Source of the DNA: Ephydatia muelleri
Lineage: Eukaryota > Porifera > Demospongiae > Spongillida > Spongillidae
Reading direction: 5' to 3'
DNA: 64,000 bases
Assembly: GCA_013339895.1 (NCBI GenBank)
Contig: JABACO010000001.1
Location: forward strand, 23,261,253-23,325,252
Positions 13,422 through 25,266 of the stretch are shown here, one piece after another. The notes beneath the pieces were generated by a model. That model was given only the letters and a program-made list of their open reading frames with translations, ran no database searches and was not told the DNA's origin. How positions within the stretch are numbered: the first letter of the stretch is position 1; every line of letters starts with the position of its first letter. The translations under genes and the position numbers were made by a program.

Positions 13422-13711
13422 ATAATAATTCTAATGCATGAAATATATACCCTCTGGAGGTATCCACCTTCTAAAACATGTAACGACATGGTACCTACTT
13501 CAAAGCCTGTAACTATTCTGTATATGCAGAATGCACTTATTTTCTCTTATGCAATGCATATTGAATAATTCGTCGACAGGTTATATAGTCCCAGTTATGT
13601 AAACAGCCCTATTCCCTGAAGCAGTCTTACACGCAGCTCCAATGTGATATATACACCATGGAGGGTACCAACCCTGCAATAGTTTGCCAACATATAAAAC
13701 TGGGTACCTAC

Positions 13712-13798
13712 CAAAGAGTCTGCAGTTGACGAGATTCCATCAAAAGGTCTCCCAGCAAAGTTCTATCCCATTGTTCTTTTTTGAAGCAACCCATCAAA
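13712..13798 (-). CDS. NLR gene B, LRR exon 4 (type A)
   Basis: An 87-nt exon, acceptor ...caatgtgcag, donor GTAGGT, phase 2. The product contains GCFKKEQWDRTLLGDLLM and QLQTLW, a divergent leucine-rich repeat. It matches LRR exon 2 (16,105-16,191) in length, phase and most residues. The pair 16.1/15.6 kb and the pair 13.7/12.5 kb therefore form a duplicated A-B unit. Confidence 0.8.
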
Positions 13799-14240
13799 CT
13801 GCACATTGAGAATGAGAGGTCAGTTAGTAACCATAACAATGCATTGTGTTTGCAAAGGTCAGGATTATGTTATCGATGAAGGCATGTTACATGTATTCTG
13901 GTTTTTGTGTCTGTGTGTGTGAGTTTAAGACGGCAGCTGTGGTCTGTTTCAATAACTAATGGGATGTGCAGGTCCACCAACTACCAGTTCCAAGGGAAAG
14001 TATCAATTCTGTGCTATATTGCTCATAGTAATTAATCTCCCCCTAACAATGCACACCTTACATCATCAGCGCTTCATGCTGGTGGCAATACTATGAAGAA
14101 ACCATGGAAACCACGCCTCCACATTGTTTTAGAAATGTACTATTCCAGGGGCTAGGAAGCATGGGTGAACCCTTCAACCACAGGCACAGCCTTATTTTTT
14201 GTTAACCTCATGAAACATTCTCCTATCAGCGAATGGAGTC

Positions 14241-14892
14241 ATGGGGAATCATCTCAAAAGTGGACTAACCAGCTCCGTGGTGTGCCGGTGCTCCCATGAA
14301 AGGTGGATTCGCATTTCTGTAGACTACCAACCCTTGAATCATTATGTTAGATTAAACCTTAGCACAGTTGGCTGGTACAAAAATCTGCAGAAAACTCGAT
14401 TGAAACTCTGGATTTTGACAAAAACCCATCACAAAGAGGTCAAAACTCCTCATCACCCCATTTGGTAGCGAATAATTCCACAAATGTGCAGTGGGAGTGA
14501 ACACTTTTAGAAGCGAATGTGTGATATTCTTGTAGGCCTCAGGGGGTCTCCTGTCATATTGACAATATGTTGTGTGTTAAAGAAGAACACAATACTGGGG
14601 TAACTCTGAATAATGCGAAATGTTGAGTTTGAATAGGGAATACTACTCTTTCTAGAGGCACATTATTGACCAACATGGGATTCAAGCAGACCCAGAGAAA
14701 CATCTGCCATCTAAAGTTTGAGCACAGCAGATAACATCACTGATTTGAGATGATTTCTTGTAATGGTGAACCGAATGGGGACTTTCACTTAACCTAGGTC
14801 AAGCAATGCAGCCCCTTCAAGAACTCCTAAGCAAAACTGTCCTTGGCCATGGGGCTATACTCAAAAGGAAGCCTTCTCAAACGTTAAAAGTG

Positions 14893-14900
<8 letters not shown>
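14241..14900 (+). pseudogene. Decayed Ty3/gypsy-type reverse transcriptase and RNase H remnant
   Basis: Pieces of a retroelement pol gene can be read in shifting frames: RISVDYQPLN near 14,310, a PFG-like stretch near 14,460, HIDNMLCV-like near 14,560, and HIIDQHGIQADPEK near 14,670. These follow the order of the reverse transcriptase palm and the connection region of Ty3/gypsy elements. Many frameshifts and stops make it inactive. It lies on the opposite strand in a gene B intron. No LTRs were recognised. Confidence 0.7.
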
Positions 14901-14949
<49 letters not shown>

Positions 14950-14950
14950 T
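14885..14950. repeat. TG microsatellite
   Basis: A nearly pure run of TG dinucleotides, about 60 bp. Confidence 0.95.
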
Positions 14951-15576
14951 ATAAAATCCTCCACACATGACATTGTCATGTTTCATATTCATAACAACAC
15001 ATTACGCAATTAAAGTATAAAATCGCACATATAGCCCACCAGTAAACAACAAAATTTTATGCACTCTTGTTAATGATGATAGGATACCAATAGGTAGTTT
15101 GAAACATATATATGCTAATGCTGTGGGTATGTAATCACAATGCATGTTGCGACTGTTTTTCATTTCAGGAGTATTGGCATCATAATAATGACTAAATGGT
15201 TAAAAAAAAAACACTAGTCCAGTATGTGTATCCTCGTGCAACAATAGCCTTCTTGCTTCTAAGGCACACCCACATAGCACTTACACAGTTTCATATTTTA
15301 ATCTGTTTGACTGTAAATAGTACGAGGCTACTCCCACTGGCACTTCTATTCGCTTTGGAGTCTAACCCTGCTGAATAGTGCTAAGCCACCCACAGGGCAG
15401 GCTTTCAAATTGTAACCCTTCTGAGTACTATGCTCAACCCACAGGACATTCACAAACATTGTGGAGCTAAAACTCTAACGCAGTCCAATGTTAACTGCAC
15501 TGTAGTGTTACTTGTACATGATGTGTACTTGACATCAAATACAATGGGAGTAATCACAGCACACAATTAAACTTAC

Positions 15577-15657
15577 TTCAGCTCTTTAAGATTTGAAAAA
15601 GAATGCGCATCACATAGAATTTCCATTCCATTAGGCCCAAGGTTATTCTGAGCAAGG
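15577..15657 (-). CDS. NLR gene B, LRR exon 3 (type B)
   Basis: An 81-nt exon, acceptor ...ctatttccag, donor GTAAGT, phase 2. It encodes LAQNNLGPNGMEILCDAHS followed by FSNLKELK, a canonical ribonuclease-inhibitor-type repeat. It is paralogous to LRR exon 5. Confidence 0.85.
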
Positions 15658-16104
15658 CTGGAAATAGAAGCACCATCCATAAACACACAACCGCAGAGTA
15701 GAATATAAATCATACACACTACTATGTAATTGTGTTGCCTATCAATCTTACCTCTCCACTCATGGTCAAATACATCTCCTTCCCAATTATTGCATTACAA
15801 TCACTTGATCTGATATCATTACGTAAAAATATTGTACCTACATGTATTTCAGTTCTGGCTTGTGTCTTAACAATCTGAATGTCACCGCACCCATAAGGCA
15901 GAGATAATATATAAATTATCTCTGCATAAGGCAATTACATGCATATTAAATAATTCATAGGTTATTCCCCAAAGTAGGCTTACGCAGTTATGCATAAGTT
16001 TATTTTAAAGAAGAATAATCAACAGACTTAAATTAATAATAGTTTTAATAATTTTTTGTACTAACTGCAATCCAATTTGCAATACTAAGGACTTCGGTAC
16101 CTAC

Positions 16105-16191
16105 TTCAGAGTCTGGAGATGTGGTGCCTCCATCAAAAGGTCTCCTAGGAAAGTCCAATCCCATTCTTCTTCTTTGAAGCAACCTCTCAAA
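16105..16191 (-). CDS. NLR gene B, LRR exon 2 (type A)
   Basis: An 87-nt exon, acceptor ...gtaaatctgcag, donor GTAGGT, phase 2. It encodes LRGCFKEEEWDWTFLGDLLM then APHLQTLK, a leucine-rich repeat paralogous to LRR exon 4. Confidence 0.8.
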
Positions 16192-17671
16192 CTGCAGATT
16201 TACAATCAAAAGAGTTCATTTAGTCATCATAAAGCACATTGTTACTACATGATGACTTGTTATATTATTTGTTCTGGTTGATAAATCTCTCAATGAACTG
16301 TTTGTGTAGGTTGGAATGTGCAATTGCTACTAATTGGAAGTGTCACTTTTAATGAGCACATGCTTTCTGTGTCTTGAGCAAGTATAAAACGCAAGTATAG
16401 AGATTATCAAAATGATTATCAAAGTACAAAGCTCATGCAGTAGCTTGCATGTAGGTGTTTAATTACCCACACTGAAAATCAGGTGATGCTCCTGCATGGA
16501 GGAGTGTGGGTTCTACTGGCTCATGATAGTCCTAAAAAATGGAATTGCTTTGAATTCATCAGATAAAGATAATAGGTTTGTTTTGCTATTAATAGATGCA
16601 AACAGTAGCCCATAAATATGATTTGGTTATGTAAGGAAATGTGATTTGTGGTATATTATCATCCTGTACAGTTGATGCATGCATTTTACGGTTAGGGAAT
16701 TGTATTAATCATCATTACCGTTCCTACACCCGAAATGCAAAAATACAACAAACAGGCATGAAAATTTAGCAAATGTGCAAATATTTAAACACACTACAAA
16801 ATTAATCTCATAAACAAAATAACATGTAGTTTTTAAGTGTGAGGATACACAGTAAAGATGTGCATTTACAACAAGGGGAAACAACTGAAGTGTCTGTGCC
16901 ATCAAGCACAACAACGTGACATGCACCGGTGCTCTACTCCACTTTATATAAGCTCATGTACAGTGTGAGCAATGCAGACAGATAACAGTGCTCAAAAGTT
17001 TGATTGGTCTGAATTTAGCAGACCAATGATAACTTTGGGTGGGCAATTGCCAGATTTGTTAGGATGTACTCATGAATTCATCGTGTCCCAATGGAATTCT
17101 TGAGAATGAAATATGCCAGGGTACATTAACAGTAGCCACACCTTAGTGCTAACTAAAAAAGAACGCATTTGCAAATAAACATACAGACATTCTTCATCTT
17201 AAGCTTATTGCAAAATGGAAGACTGTTTCAGTGTAGCATCTCACTGTACATTGTTTCCTTAAATTTTGTACTATTCAATTCTATGTTCTAGACACTTTTT
17301 TGAATTTTAGTTGTTCACTCCTAGCTGTCTGAGCAATGTTCATGCAATCACATTTAAAAGGAACAATTGTGGGTTTTGAAAGAACCATCGAACACTTATC
17401 ACTAAAATGTGTACAATTCGCATGTGGTTGGCTATATCCTCAGTAGTGCTAAAATAAAACGGTGAAGTCAAATTCTTTGGTCGGAAATTGACCACTATCA
17501 GCCTGCTATTTTGAGCACTGCAGATGCAATATGTGAAGCAATTAAATTCAAATATGAAGTGACATACACTCTAAATATATGTTCAGCATGTAAATTGCTA
17601 GTCTGCTTTTTTGTGCACAACTGCAGAATAAAGTCGGTTTATGCAGATGTAGATACAATTATCAAACTCAC
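16192..17671. other. Intron of NLR gene B
   Basis: AT-rich, nothing recognised between LRR exons 2 and 1. Confidence 0.5.
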
Positions 17672-17755
17672 TTTAATGACTCCACATTAGGAAATTTTTG
17701 GAACAGTTCCATCAAAGCCAATACCTTGTCTTCGTCACATAGATCATCATAAATA
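17672..17755 (-). CDS. NLR gene B, LRR exon 1
   Basis: An 84-nt exon directly downstream of the NACHT exon (57-nt intron), acceptor ...tctcattccag, donor GTGAGT, phase 2. The product contains IYDDLCDEDKVLALMELF then FPNVESLK, a divergent first leucine-rich repeat with the same closing NLxxLK-like pattern as later exons. Confidence 0.75.
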
Positions 17756-17812
17756 CTGGAATGAGAATCAAAAGTAAATACTAGCAATGCCACTATAGAC
17801 ACTAACACTTAC

Positions 17813-19406
17813 TCCAATTCTTTAACACTTTCAACAAATCTAGTTAACTTCTGCGCAATAATGCATAGTCCTTCAGCAGTCAGTTGACACTGAAATGTTA
17901 TATTCTTTACAGTATCCCTTGCTGATTCCAAGCAGTATCCCATGACACAGTAATCAAGCAAGCTGAGGGTTTCATTTTTAATTATCAGTTTTCCACCAGC
18001 TTTGGAAAACAGCTCACTGCATCTTTGGCCATTCTGGGATTCAAATACATAATGCAATTCATTCAGGATCACCATCTTTTTGCCATGTTCATCAATCAGC
18101 GCATTATCTATTATTGCAGTCCAGTGATCGAGATTCTGCAGTTTTGTTATACCGCAGAAAAATTTCAGAACAACTCGCATATGAGATTGATCAATATGTT
18201 CTCTGATTGCTTTAAGCTGCTCATCAGAAGTTAGTGTGCTAATATAGTATGCGGCAAGGAACTCCTGGTTGGTTAGGTGTACAAAGGAGAGTATGGGCTC
18301 TCCTCCTGTGAATCCTATTTTTCTGTCTACTACTATGAAACCGAGGTTTGCTACATCTGACACCGAAAACTCACTATTTATGTCGTGTAATGAAAGGGAA
18401 GTCTTTGAGGCAGCAGTTGTATTGTAAGCAACCTTAGATATACTCAGAAATATAGCAGATTCAGGTGACGGTATTGATTGAAGGTCACTCAATACTATAT
18501 CCTTACCAATTTTTGTATAGTACCTCACAAGAGACATAACAGTAAACAAATTGTACACATCTGTTTCTGTTTTAGGAAGAGGTGCTCTCTGGTCTTGACA
18601 TGAATCATAGATGAACATGATCATGACAAGATGTAATGGTACATAACACATATGTTGAATATTGTGGTGGTTATGAAGGTATGCTTTTACTTCACTAGCC
18701 TTGGAAAGATTGTTTGAGTAGCTTTTGTCAATGTATTCATCAATCTGCTCCTTAAGGAATCCAAGAACCTCTCCTCGAATATGGGCACTTTCTTTCAATT
18801 CTACAGACGCATTTGGTCTTGAGGTTACCATTATCATTGAAGATGTTAGTACTTCTCCTCTTAGAAGTTTTTCGAACCATGACCTTCCCTGCTTTGCATA
18901 CTTCTGTGAGTACTCATCTAAGCCATCAAATATGAAGCAAACCCCTTCACCTGCATTGCCTTTTATGTTAACTTCAAAATCATTCATTTCAAAGTACTGT
19001 AGAATGTTACTTAATCCAGTAATTGGGGTGGCATAGAATTGGCGAAGAGGAATGAGAAACAGGTACTTTCTAAATCTCAGAATTTCTCCTTCACCCCAAT
19101 CTTTGCTTATTTTTCTTGTCAATGTAGTCTTGCCACACCCTGGCCTTCCTTCAAGCAGTAATATTCTATTCTTAGATGTCATACTTCTAAAAAGGTCCTC
19201 ATATGTGACAGTCACCTTTGTTTCAATGACATCATCAACAGAACCTTGAATAGTCTCATAGAAAAAGGCACTTTTTTTGGTCTCGGTTGTATCTTTAATT
19301 AGTGCAAGGTTAGTGAAGGAGAATGTCGGAACCGGAGGAAAGTCCCCTTCAGCTGGTCTAAGGTTGCAATACGCACCCTTTAAGTCACTAATGGTGGCAT
19401 ATTCTC
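17813..19406 (-). CDS. NLR gene B, exon 3: NACHT NTPase
   Basis: A 1,594-nt exon (about 531 residues) entered in phase 1 (acceptor ...tttatgtag) and left in phase 2 (GTAAGT). It encodes the NACHT oligomerisation ATPase of an NLR receptor. Walker A GRPGCGKTTL lies at about 19,149-19,120 and Walker B with the extended acidic pair, FIFDGLDEY, at about 18,936-18,910. A sensor-like TSRPNAS follows at about 18,840. The C-terminal part has SFVHLTNQEFLAAYY, the usual winged-helix/NACHT-associated motif before the leucine-rich repeats. No frameshift or internal stop is seen. Expected role: cytosolic pattern recognition with nucleotide-driven assembly. Joining to the Death exon (21,960) restores a Gln-Gly-Glu reading without a gap. 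Confidence 0.93.
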
Positions 19407-19879
19407 CTACATAAAAAAATTTGTACATTACAAATATCATTTTTTTGCAATATAATATGGCTACAAGCAGGGCAAAGATTTGTAACAAATTAGGGGGAGA
19501 TATAAGCTACAAAAATTTTATGGCACTTGATAGGCTTGAAAGAACCAGCCCAATGGACCTGAGACACGGCTGTAAAAAACCCTATATGTTAATTTGTACT
19601 TCCAATGACGAAAAGATACACTATGAATCTGGGTGTACACAATGATGCTCACAGCAGCACAACAACACCAAGCAAAATTAATCATTTCACAACCACATAT
19701 CGTTTATACATGTCAATAAGCATAGAGCAGGGTGCGAAGATGATGTAGATGGGCACTGTATGAGTGTGATAAAAGGTGAGGTGTGTGAGAATTGAGACCA
19801 GGCAGGGTGTAGGCTTGACTTGAATCACACCTGCCAGAGCTGTGACATAACTTCCTTGAGAAGGAATTCTTGTGGGATG

Positions 19880-20060
19880 TTTAATTGACAGTGTAGATGA
19901 TGCATCAGAGAAGACAGCCTTTGTTACCACAATACTGTTTGAATTTTGTGCAATGCCTTTTGGTCCAATGAACTCACCAGCTGTATTTCAAACGGTGATG
20001 AAAGGTCTCATCCTGCCTGAGGGCCCTTTGTGGAGGTTTATACTCTGAAGAATTGCTTGT
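19880..20060 (+). pseudogene. Second Ty3/gypsy reverse transcriptase fragment
   Basis: The plus strand reads EKTAFVTTILFEFCAMPFGP, MNSPAVFQTVMKGLILP and so on near 19,905-20,020. This matches the conserved KTAF, MPFGLxNAPxxFQ region of Ty3/gypsy reverse transcriptases. The fragment is short and broken on both sides. It lies in the intron between the NACHT and Death exons of gene B. Confidence 0.75.
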
Positions 20061-20439
20061 ATTGTATGTATTCTCACACACTTTCTATCTTTCACAGAAC
20101 GTGTGAAGCACTTTAAGTCAATTCTTAGACTGAGGAGTACAAAATAGAAACTAAAGCACTCAAAGTACATGCCACCTGATACCTCTATATGGTCTGAAAC
20201 CATACCCTAATCAAGTCTATGCATATCAGGCAGTCATACAGGAGGTGACCTATCGTGGAGGTTTATCAAGATGAAACGAAAGGAGAGATACCAGGTTACT
20301 ACTTACGCAATTCTGTCGTTCCCACTGTCGTGCGTATGCTCAGCATGCTCCGAGGTATTATTGGCGCGTCTGTTAGTGTGGAGCTGCATTAGTATGCTGG
20401 CGTTTTGCAGTGGTTGCAAGTACCCTCCTGAATGCTCCC

Positions 20440-20617
20440 ACAGGAAAAAAAAATGCGTCGAATCACTTTACGATTTTCAAATGATTTGTCACTTACATTA
20501 TGTTACAGAATGTTTACAGACTGTAACATAATGTAAACATTCTGTAACAGAATGTGAGTGACAAATCATTTGAAAATCATAAAGTGATTCGACACGTTTT
20601 TTTCCTGTCTCCAAGAA
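20440..20617. mobile_element. MITE family 1 (near-palindromic), copy 1
   Basis: About 178 bp that fold almost completely on themselves. The arms read CAGGAAAAAA, GCGTCGAATCACTTTA and GATTTTCAAATGATTTGTCA; the centre holds alternating TGTTACAGAATGTTTACA-type units. A second copy in the window is at 34,178-34,350. No coding capacity. Target duplication not clear. Confidence 0.8.
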
Positions 20618-21959
20618 TGAAAATGATAGTATACGATACAAGAGTAAGAGTTTTGCAGTAAACAAAAAGTAGATTAACTGCAAGTAACTGCATGACGCGA
20701 TTATCTTTTACTTTCCCCTAACACGCATGCAGGGAAATAACGTTTCTAAAACCCTAAACATAACCCTCAATTAAGCACAGATAGCATGCGCCGCTTCCTC
20801 TCTGTTTAGTACCGTACATCCTCTTGCTATATCCCCATATCTGGTGTTATGTCCCTCTATATACTCAGTGCAGGCTAGCTGGACCTTAGGAAAAGTTATA
20901 ATTTTATGTTGTTACCGTAATAAAAAAGATGACATGCATCAAACGTTCTGTTCCTCTTAATATCAATAACTCCACTGTTTTAAAGGTTGCCACAGTAAAC
21001 GACAGAGCTAATGTTTTACAACGATGTAGCAGTGCTGAATTATAGGGAGTAGTTACTTTTGGCCGAGATAAAATCTTGTTGAAAGTATCTGAGCGATTTT
21101 TAAATTACAGGTGGGATGGTTTTAAGATGTAAAGGAGCTCTTCTGTAAAGGTCGATTAGTTTCGTCTCCGATTCCATGCACATAGTACCATGTTCCGGTT
21201 CTATACGGCATTGTTTTCAGCTTCACATGCACTGCATCGATCCTGGTTTTGTATGACTGATTCCTTCATCATCCACGAGATACTGTGTCGTGTGCTCGCA
21301 CCTACTTTCTGTGTACACCTTGCTCAGTTCATGGCCAAAATATTTCAGCTTCCCTTCGATCAACAGCCTGATCTCCGAACGGGATTCTCCTGACGACATT
21401 CAAAGTGCTTCGCCAATGTTCCTGAGCCGTACCGACATCGAGATTAGTGATACGATGTTCCCTTATAGGCCATTCCTCCTCCTCATGGACCGTTCGTCGT
21501 TTCTATCTCAGTCACACTGACTCACACAAACTTTGAATTCTGACTGACACACGTCTAGTTTTGAGTCTCGGTGGGGCTTTCACTGTCATCTATAGCATGC
21601 ACGGTGATATGAGCAATATAGGGTGCCACGCTGACGCGATACATGCACGCACGATGAATCTGGGTGGTTCAGCTATAACATCGGTTTAAGTCTAAAACAC
21701 GGCGCTCTCCTTGCTGGCGGGTGCAACTTACGCACCCTCCCCTTTGGCCTCGTATACCAAAAAAATCGTGGCTCCACCACCAGTGCATGGTGTAGCAGTG
21801 CATAGTGGGACGCTAGTTACACTATGCAATATTATATATATAAGATCGACTCTTTACGCAATGCTAGTATCAAGAATCAGTCTTAGACTGCGCATAAAAT
21901 GCAGGACATATCAGTATCATGTAACGTGAAGTAGCCTTACGCTTCGTCAAGATGCTAAC

Positions 21960-22235
21960 CTTGAGGAATTTGACAATAGGTATTTTTTATTTCTTCAGCC
22001 AATACTGACTGATCATTTGAAATGAGGGCATCAATCAGCTTCCTCCAGGAAGATGAGCTATCGGAATCCAACCAGAATTGAACCATGTCGTGTTTACACT
22101 CTGCAACCTGACCACGATTATTGTTATCGATTTCCTTTATCTTAGCTGCACTGATTTCCAATTCAACACCAAGTGATTTCCACTGTACCATTGGTCTTAG
22201 TGCGCGTATTACGTTCTTAAACGTAAATGTAGGAT
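21960..22235 (-). CDS. NLR gene B, exon 2: Death-fold domain
   Basis: A 276-nt exon, acceptor ...cttttcacag and donor GTTAGC, phase 1 at both ends. It encodes DPTFTFKNVIRAL, QWKSLGVELEISAAKI, NNNRGQVAECK, WLDSDSSSSWRKLIDALI and LAEEIKNTY. Spacing of the Trp, Leu and Ile/Leu positions follows the six-helix Death-domain superfamily. It joins upstream to the 2A exon (phase 1, rebuilding Asp) and downstream to the NACHT exon. This gives the order 2A leader, Death, NACHT, LRR in one protein. Length and phases equal those of the gene A exon. Confidence 0.85.
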
Positions 22236-22910
22236 CTGTGAAAAGAGATGGGCACAGTGAATAGGTAGTTGCACACTGTACATAAAAAAGTAACAAACTC
22301 TCAGCTGTAATTCTTACGCCCTCAACAAATATAGACTGATGATAGTCTAAATATAGTGTTTAATTTTGATGAAGCCGGCCTAAGTAGTGCATGTACGGCA
22401 CGGTAAATTAGGATCGCTGGTAGGCGACACTCAATATTGGCACAGATCCATACATGTTGGCCAAAATGGACTACTGTACAAACCATGCATACACTCTACT
22501 GCCTCTCTTCCATCTTAAAGGGTTACCTTAAACGGATATCAACAAATAGATGATAGTGTTAGCTGTGTTTAATTTGAATGCAGCCTGAGCAGTGAAGGAA
22601 CGTTACAATGCATACAGTTGTATGGGCCAAACAAAGTGCTCCTTCTTTTTCAGAAATTCTCTACACCCATCTTGTGTTTTACCTCATGCGCATATACGTA
22701 ATACATCGAGTTATGTTGCCTCTGTCAAAGGTATTCGTGTTACAGCTCGACAATTGATCCGAACATTTTATTTTTATTTTTATTTGTTTGTTTTCTTATG
22801 CGCAATTTTCGCTGATTGAAGGGGTTAATCGCACATATGATCATGTCTGCACTCGCAGTTCAGCAGCGAGTATATTGCAACTACATGTCGAAATGACAAT
22901 AGTCGCCTAC

Positions 22911-22998
22911 CTTCTGTGTGCTGTCCTAACGGTCCCGGGTTCGTCTCTACATCTCCGGAAAGTAATAACAGCAGTTGCATTATCAATACAAACGGCAT
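22911..22998 (-). CDS. NLR gene B, exon 1: hydrophobic leader with 2A-like motif
   Basis: An 88-nt coding segment from ATG at 22,998 to a donor (GTAGGC) after 22,911, phase 1. It encodes MPFVLIMQLLLLL, then SGDVETNPGP and LGQHTE. The frame has a TAG about 60 bases upstream and this is the first ATG after it, with G at -3. The 2A-like element should make ribosomes skip the last Gly-Pro bond. That would release a 22-residue peptide and a receptor starting with Pro; without skipping the hydrophobic stretch could act as a signal sequence. The same leader length, motif and phase occur in gene A. Confidence 0.85.
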
Positions 22999-22999
22999 T

Positions 23000-24529
23000 G
23001 CTAATAGCGCCGGTGCAAACACTTCAGCCCGTGCGCAGAACGAACGACACTATGCGAATCCTTTGTTTCCACGGAATTTAAAGACTTGCAGCACTTGGTA
23101 AAAAGTTGAAGTTACAATGAAATGTACTATTGTGTAAATATTGAGGTACATGCATGTGGTATATGTACATTTGCTCCATAGTAAACATACATGCATGAAG
23201 CTCACATTTGCTATAGCGGAAATGTCCCAACGTTAACACCATTTTTGACAAATTGTACCAAATCCAACGTTTCAACTGCACTCTGACCTAATATGGCCAC
23301 CACGCCCCAACTATGTACACTGGCATGAAATCCACAACCTCTCGCGAATAGTCACTTCACGGCGCGACAGTGTACCGTATGCAGCCTTGTATATTGCACC
23401 CATACTAATCGACACTCGTCTGCACTCGACACGTGGGCAGTTTTTCATACGTCACGAATGCGGCGCCATGTATACGTCTCAGAACGAACACTTCGCTTAT
23501 ACGTATGATATCGCGGTCTGCATATGGATTCAGTATATTCGTCATCACCTGTCTGCATACTTCAGATGAACGCGTGCAGACTCTGTACACGTCATGTATT
23601 CGAATCGTTTCAAATCCATTTTCTGTTCTGCATACTTGAAGGCTAGTGCTTAAACCCTGAACCACGCCAGCAATAATTCAGAATTTAACGGCAAACTTTA
23701 ATCAAATTACAGCTGAAATACAACTTGGTCAAAAAATAAACAGGTATATATAGTTCCAAGCTGGCGATCAAAGTCTCCATCACATCCTGCTGATGTAGTT
23801 AGAAGGGCACTCTCCGCCTAGCAGAGGCCTCTTGGAAGGCGAGCACGAGCCTCTACTACTCTCGCGGCACTTGTCGACGGTTTCCTTACAAGCACACGCT
23901 AAAATATTACAGAGGTTATGCACAAAGAACTCAGCATTTACTTACTCTCTGACCGCGGTGGTAGCTAGCTTATGCTTTACAATGCTGTCGTCGTCATCCC
24001 CTTGGTTGGCCATGCAGCGAAACGTTTTCATTTGGCCGTAGTACACCCTGGCGTCGGCTCAAGAGCTGTGGTCAGAAAGGAAAGTCATAGCATGCCTACT
24101 CTGTACCTGCGTTTCTTCTTTTGCCGGGGTTGGTCACTTCCACCATTTCAGTCTCGATGTACTCGCTTAAATATATCCTGACCCTGAAGTTATTGGCACA
24201 CGCACATAATCCACATGCACATATACAACGTACTATGCTCTTCGCGTAATGGCGTTCTATTGGTCGGCACTGTGCTGAAGAGAACAAACATGACGTAAGC
24301 ATGTAAACCTTTGTGACAACTTGAAACGCCGCCTAACTGCATCTACTGAATCACACACTTGTCCTGGTTTGACATAAGCAACACCGTATAGTGTACAGTG
24401 TAAACACGCACAACTTACCAGGCCTAGACTGCTTAAGTCCGTTTGGTATGCCTTTATAACCTCCGCCTGTCACCCGCGTTGTCCGAAACTCTTTATCTTG
24501 CACAGTTGCACCTCACTGATTCGTCAGCT
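23000..24529. other. Upstream region of NLR gene B, no gene recognised
   Basis: Similarity to the upstream side of gene A persists for about 50 bases beyond the ATG (gcccgtgcgca). A segment at about 23,176-23,226 (catgaagctcacatttgct...agcggaaatgtc) recurs at about 36,525-36,562 and is probably a dispersed repeat. No other feature was recognised. Confidence 0.4.
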
Positions 24530-24533
24530 ATAT

Positions 24534-24997
24534 GGGTCAGTTTCCGAGAAAACTTCCTATGTTTTATAACATTATAAAATAGTCGTGTTATAAAAATGCT
24601 TCTTGTTTGAATCGCTATATCTCCAGAACGCTAAACGCTATTGACGTCCTATTTTCAACAGTTCATACCACACCATTTATCTATGGTAGAATACATTTTG
24701 GAGTCTTTCACTTGCTCCATACCAGTATTGCAATCTTCGATACCCGACCAGGTTTAAACCCGCCATAACTTTAGGTAGGAGTAATCAAATCGCTTCAAAT
24801 TCTGTTTGTAGATAGAGAGGTCCTATATCTTTCGATTTGTTCTGTTCGTTAATTTTTATCTCATCCGTTACGGAGATACAGCTGTACAAAGTAAGTACAA
24901 ATTTCCCGCTCGAATCGCGCCGTTGTACGAGCGCGAACCGCTTCCATTCACCGAATCGCGAAGTACATGAATATGCAACTACTTCCTGTGGGCTGAG
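24534..24997. repeat. Left terminal inverted repeat of the 8.3-kb element
   Basis: About 464 bp, matching the reverse complement of 32,369-32,824 over nearly its whole length with scattered substitutions and a few small indels. It contains the module tgttgaaaatagga-like / gcgtttagcgttct (reverse complement) that is also the core of MITE family 2. Confidence 0.9.
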
Positions 24998-25089
24998 ACT
25001 TATAGCTGGCCACACCTATGTACTGCGCTTGGGTAAGTAATCTGTCATCCCTGTCACCGTTGTTATTCGTTGTTCTTCGGTGTAGATAA

Positions 25090-25266
25090 ACGATATGGCG
25101 ACTTATCTAACGAATGAAGACGAGAACGTAGAGCTTCAATCGGCGGACAAGTTTGAGCTGTACGAATACGACGATTGATATTCAAGATACATTCGACGAG
25201 GGTGGGGAGATTGAGAATGGTAGTGACGGCGATTGTCCCACTGACGATGCTGGTTGTAGGGAGTAA
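25090..25266 (+). other. Possible acidic coding remnant
   Basis: Starting ATG at 25,095 the plus strand reads MATYLTNEDENVELQSADKF, then meets a stop. A one-base shift opens IQDTFDEGGEIENGSDGDC and a stop at 25,264. The composition is acidic and unlike flanking DNA. It may be the N-terminus of a former element protein; no family recognised. Confidence 0.25.

Noticed and set aside
13488..13560. Extra LRR-like exon before a GTAGGT donor
   Set aside because: The donor and the last few codons resemble LRR exons, but no open repeat of 81-87 nt precedes it.
21955..22296. Reading the Death exon from an upstream ATG at 22,296
   Set aside because: The stretch upstream of 22,235 is intron by the acceptor and by comparison with gene A; the start lies in the 2A exon.
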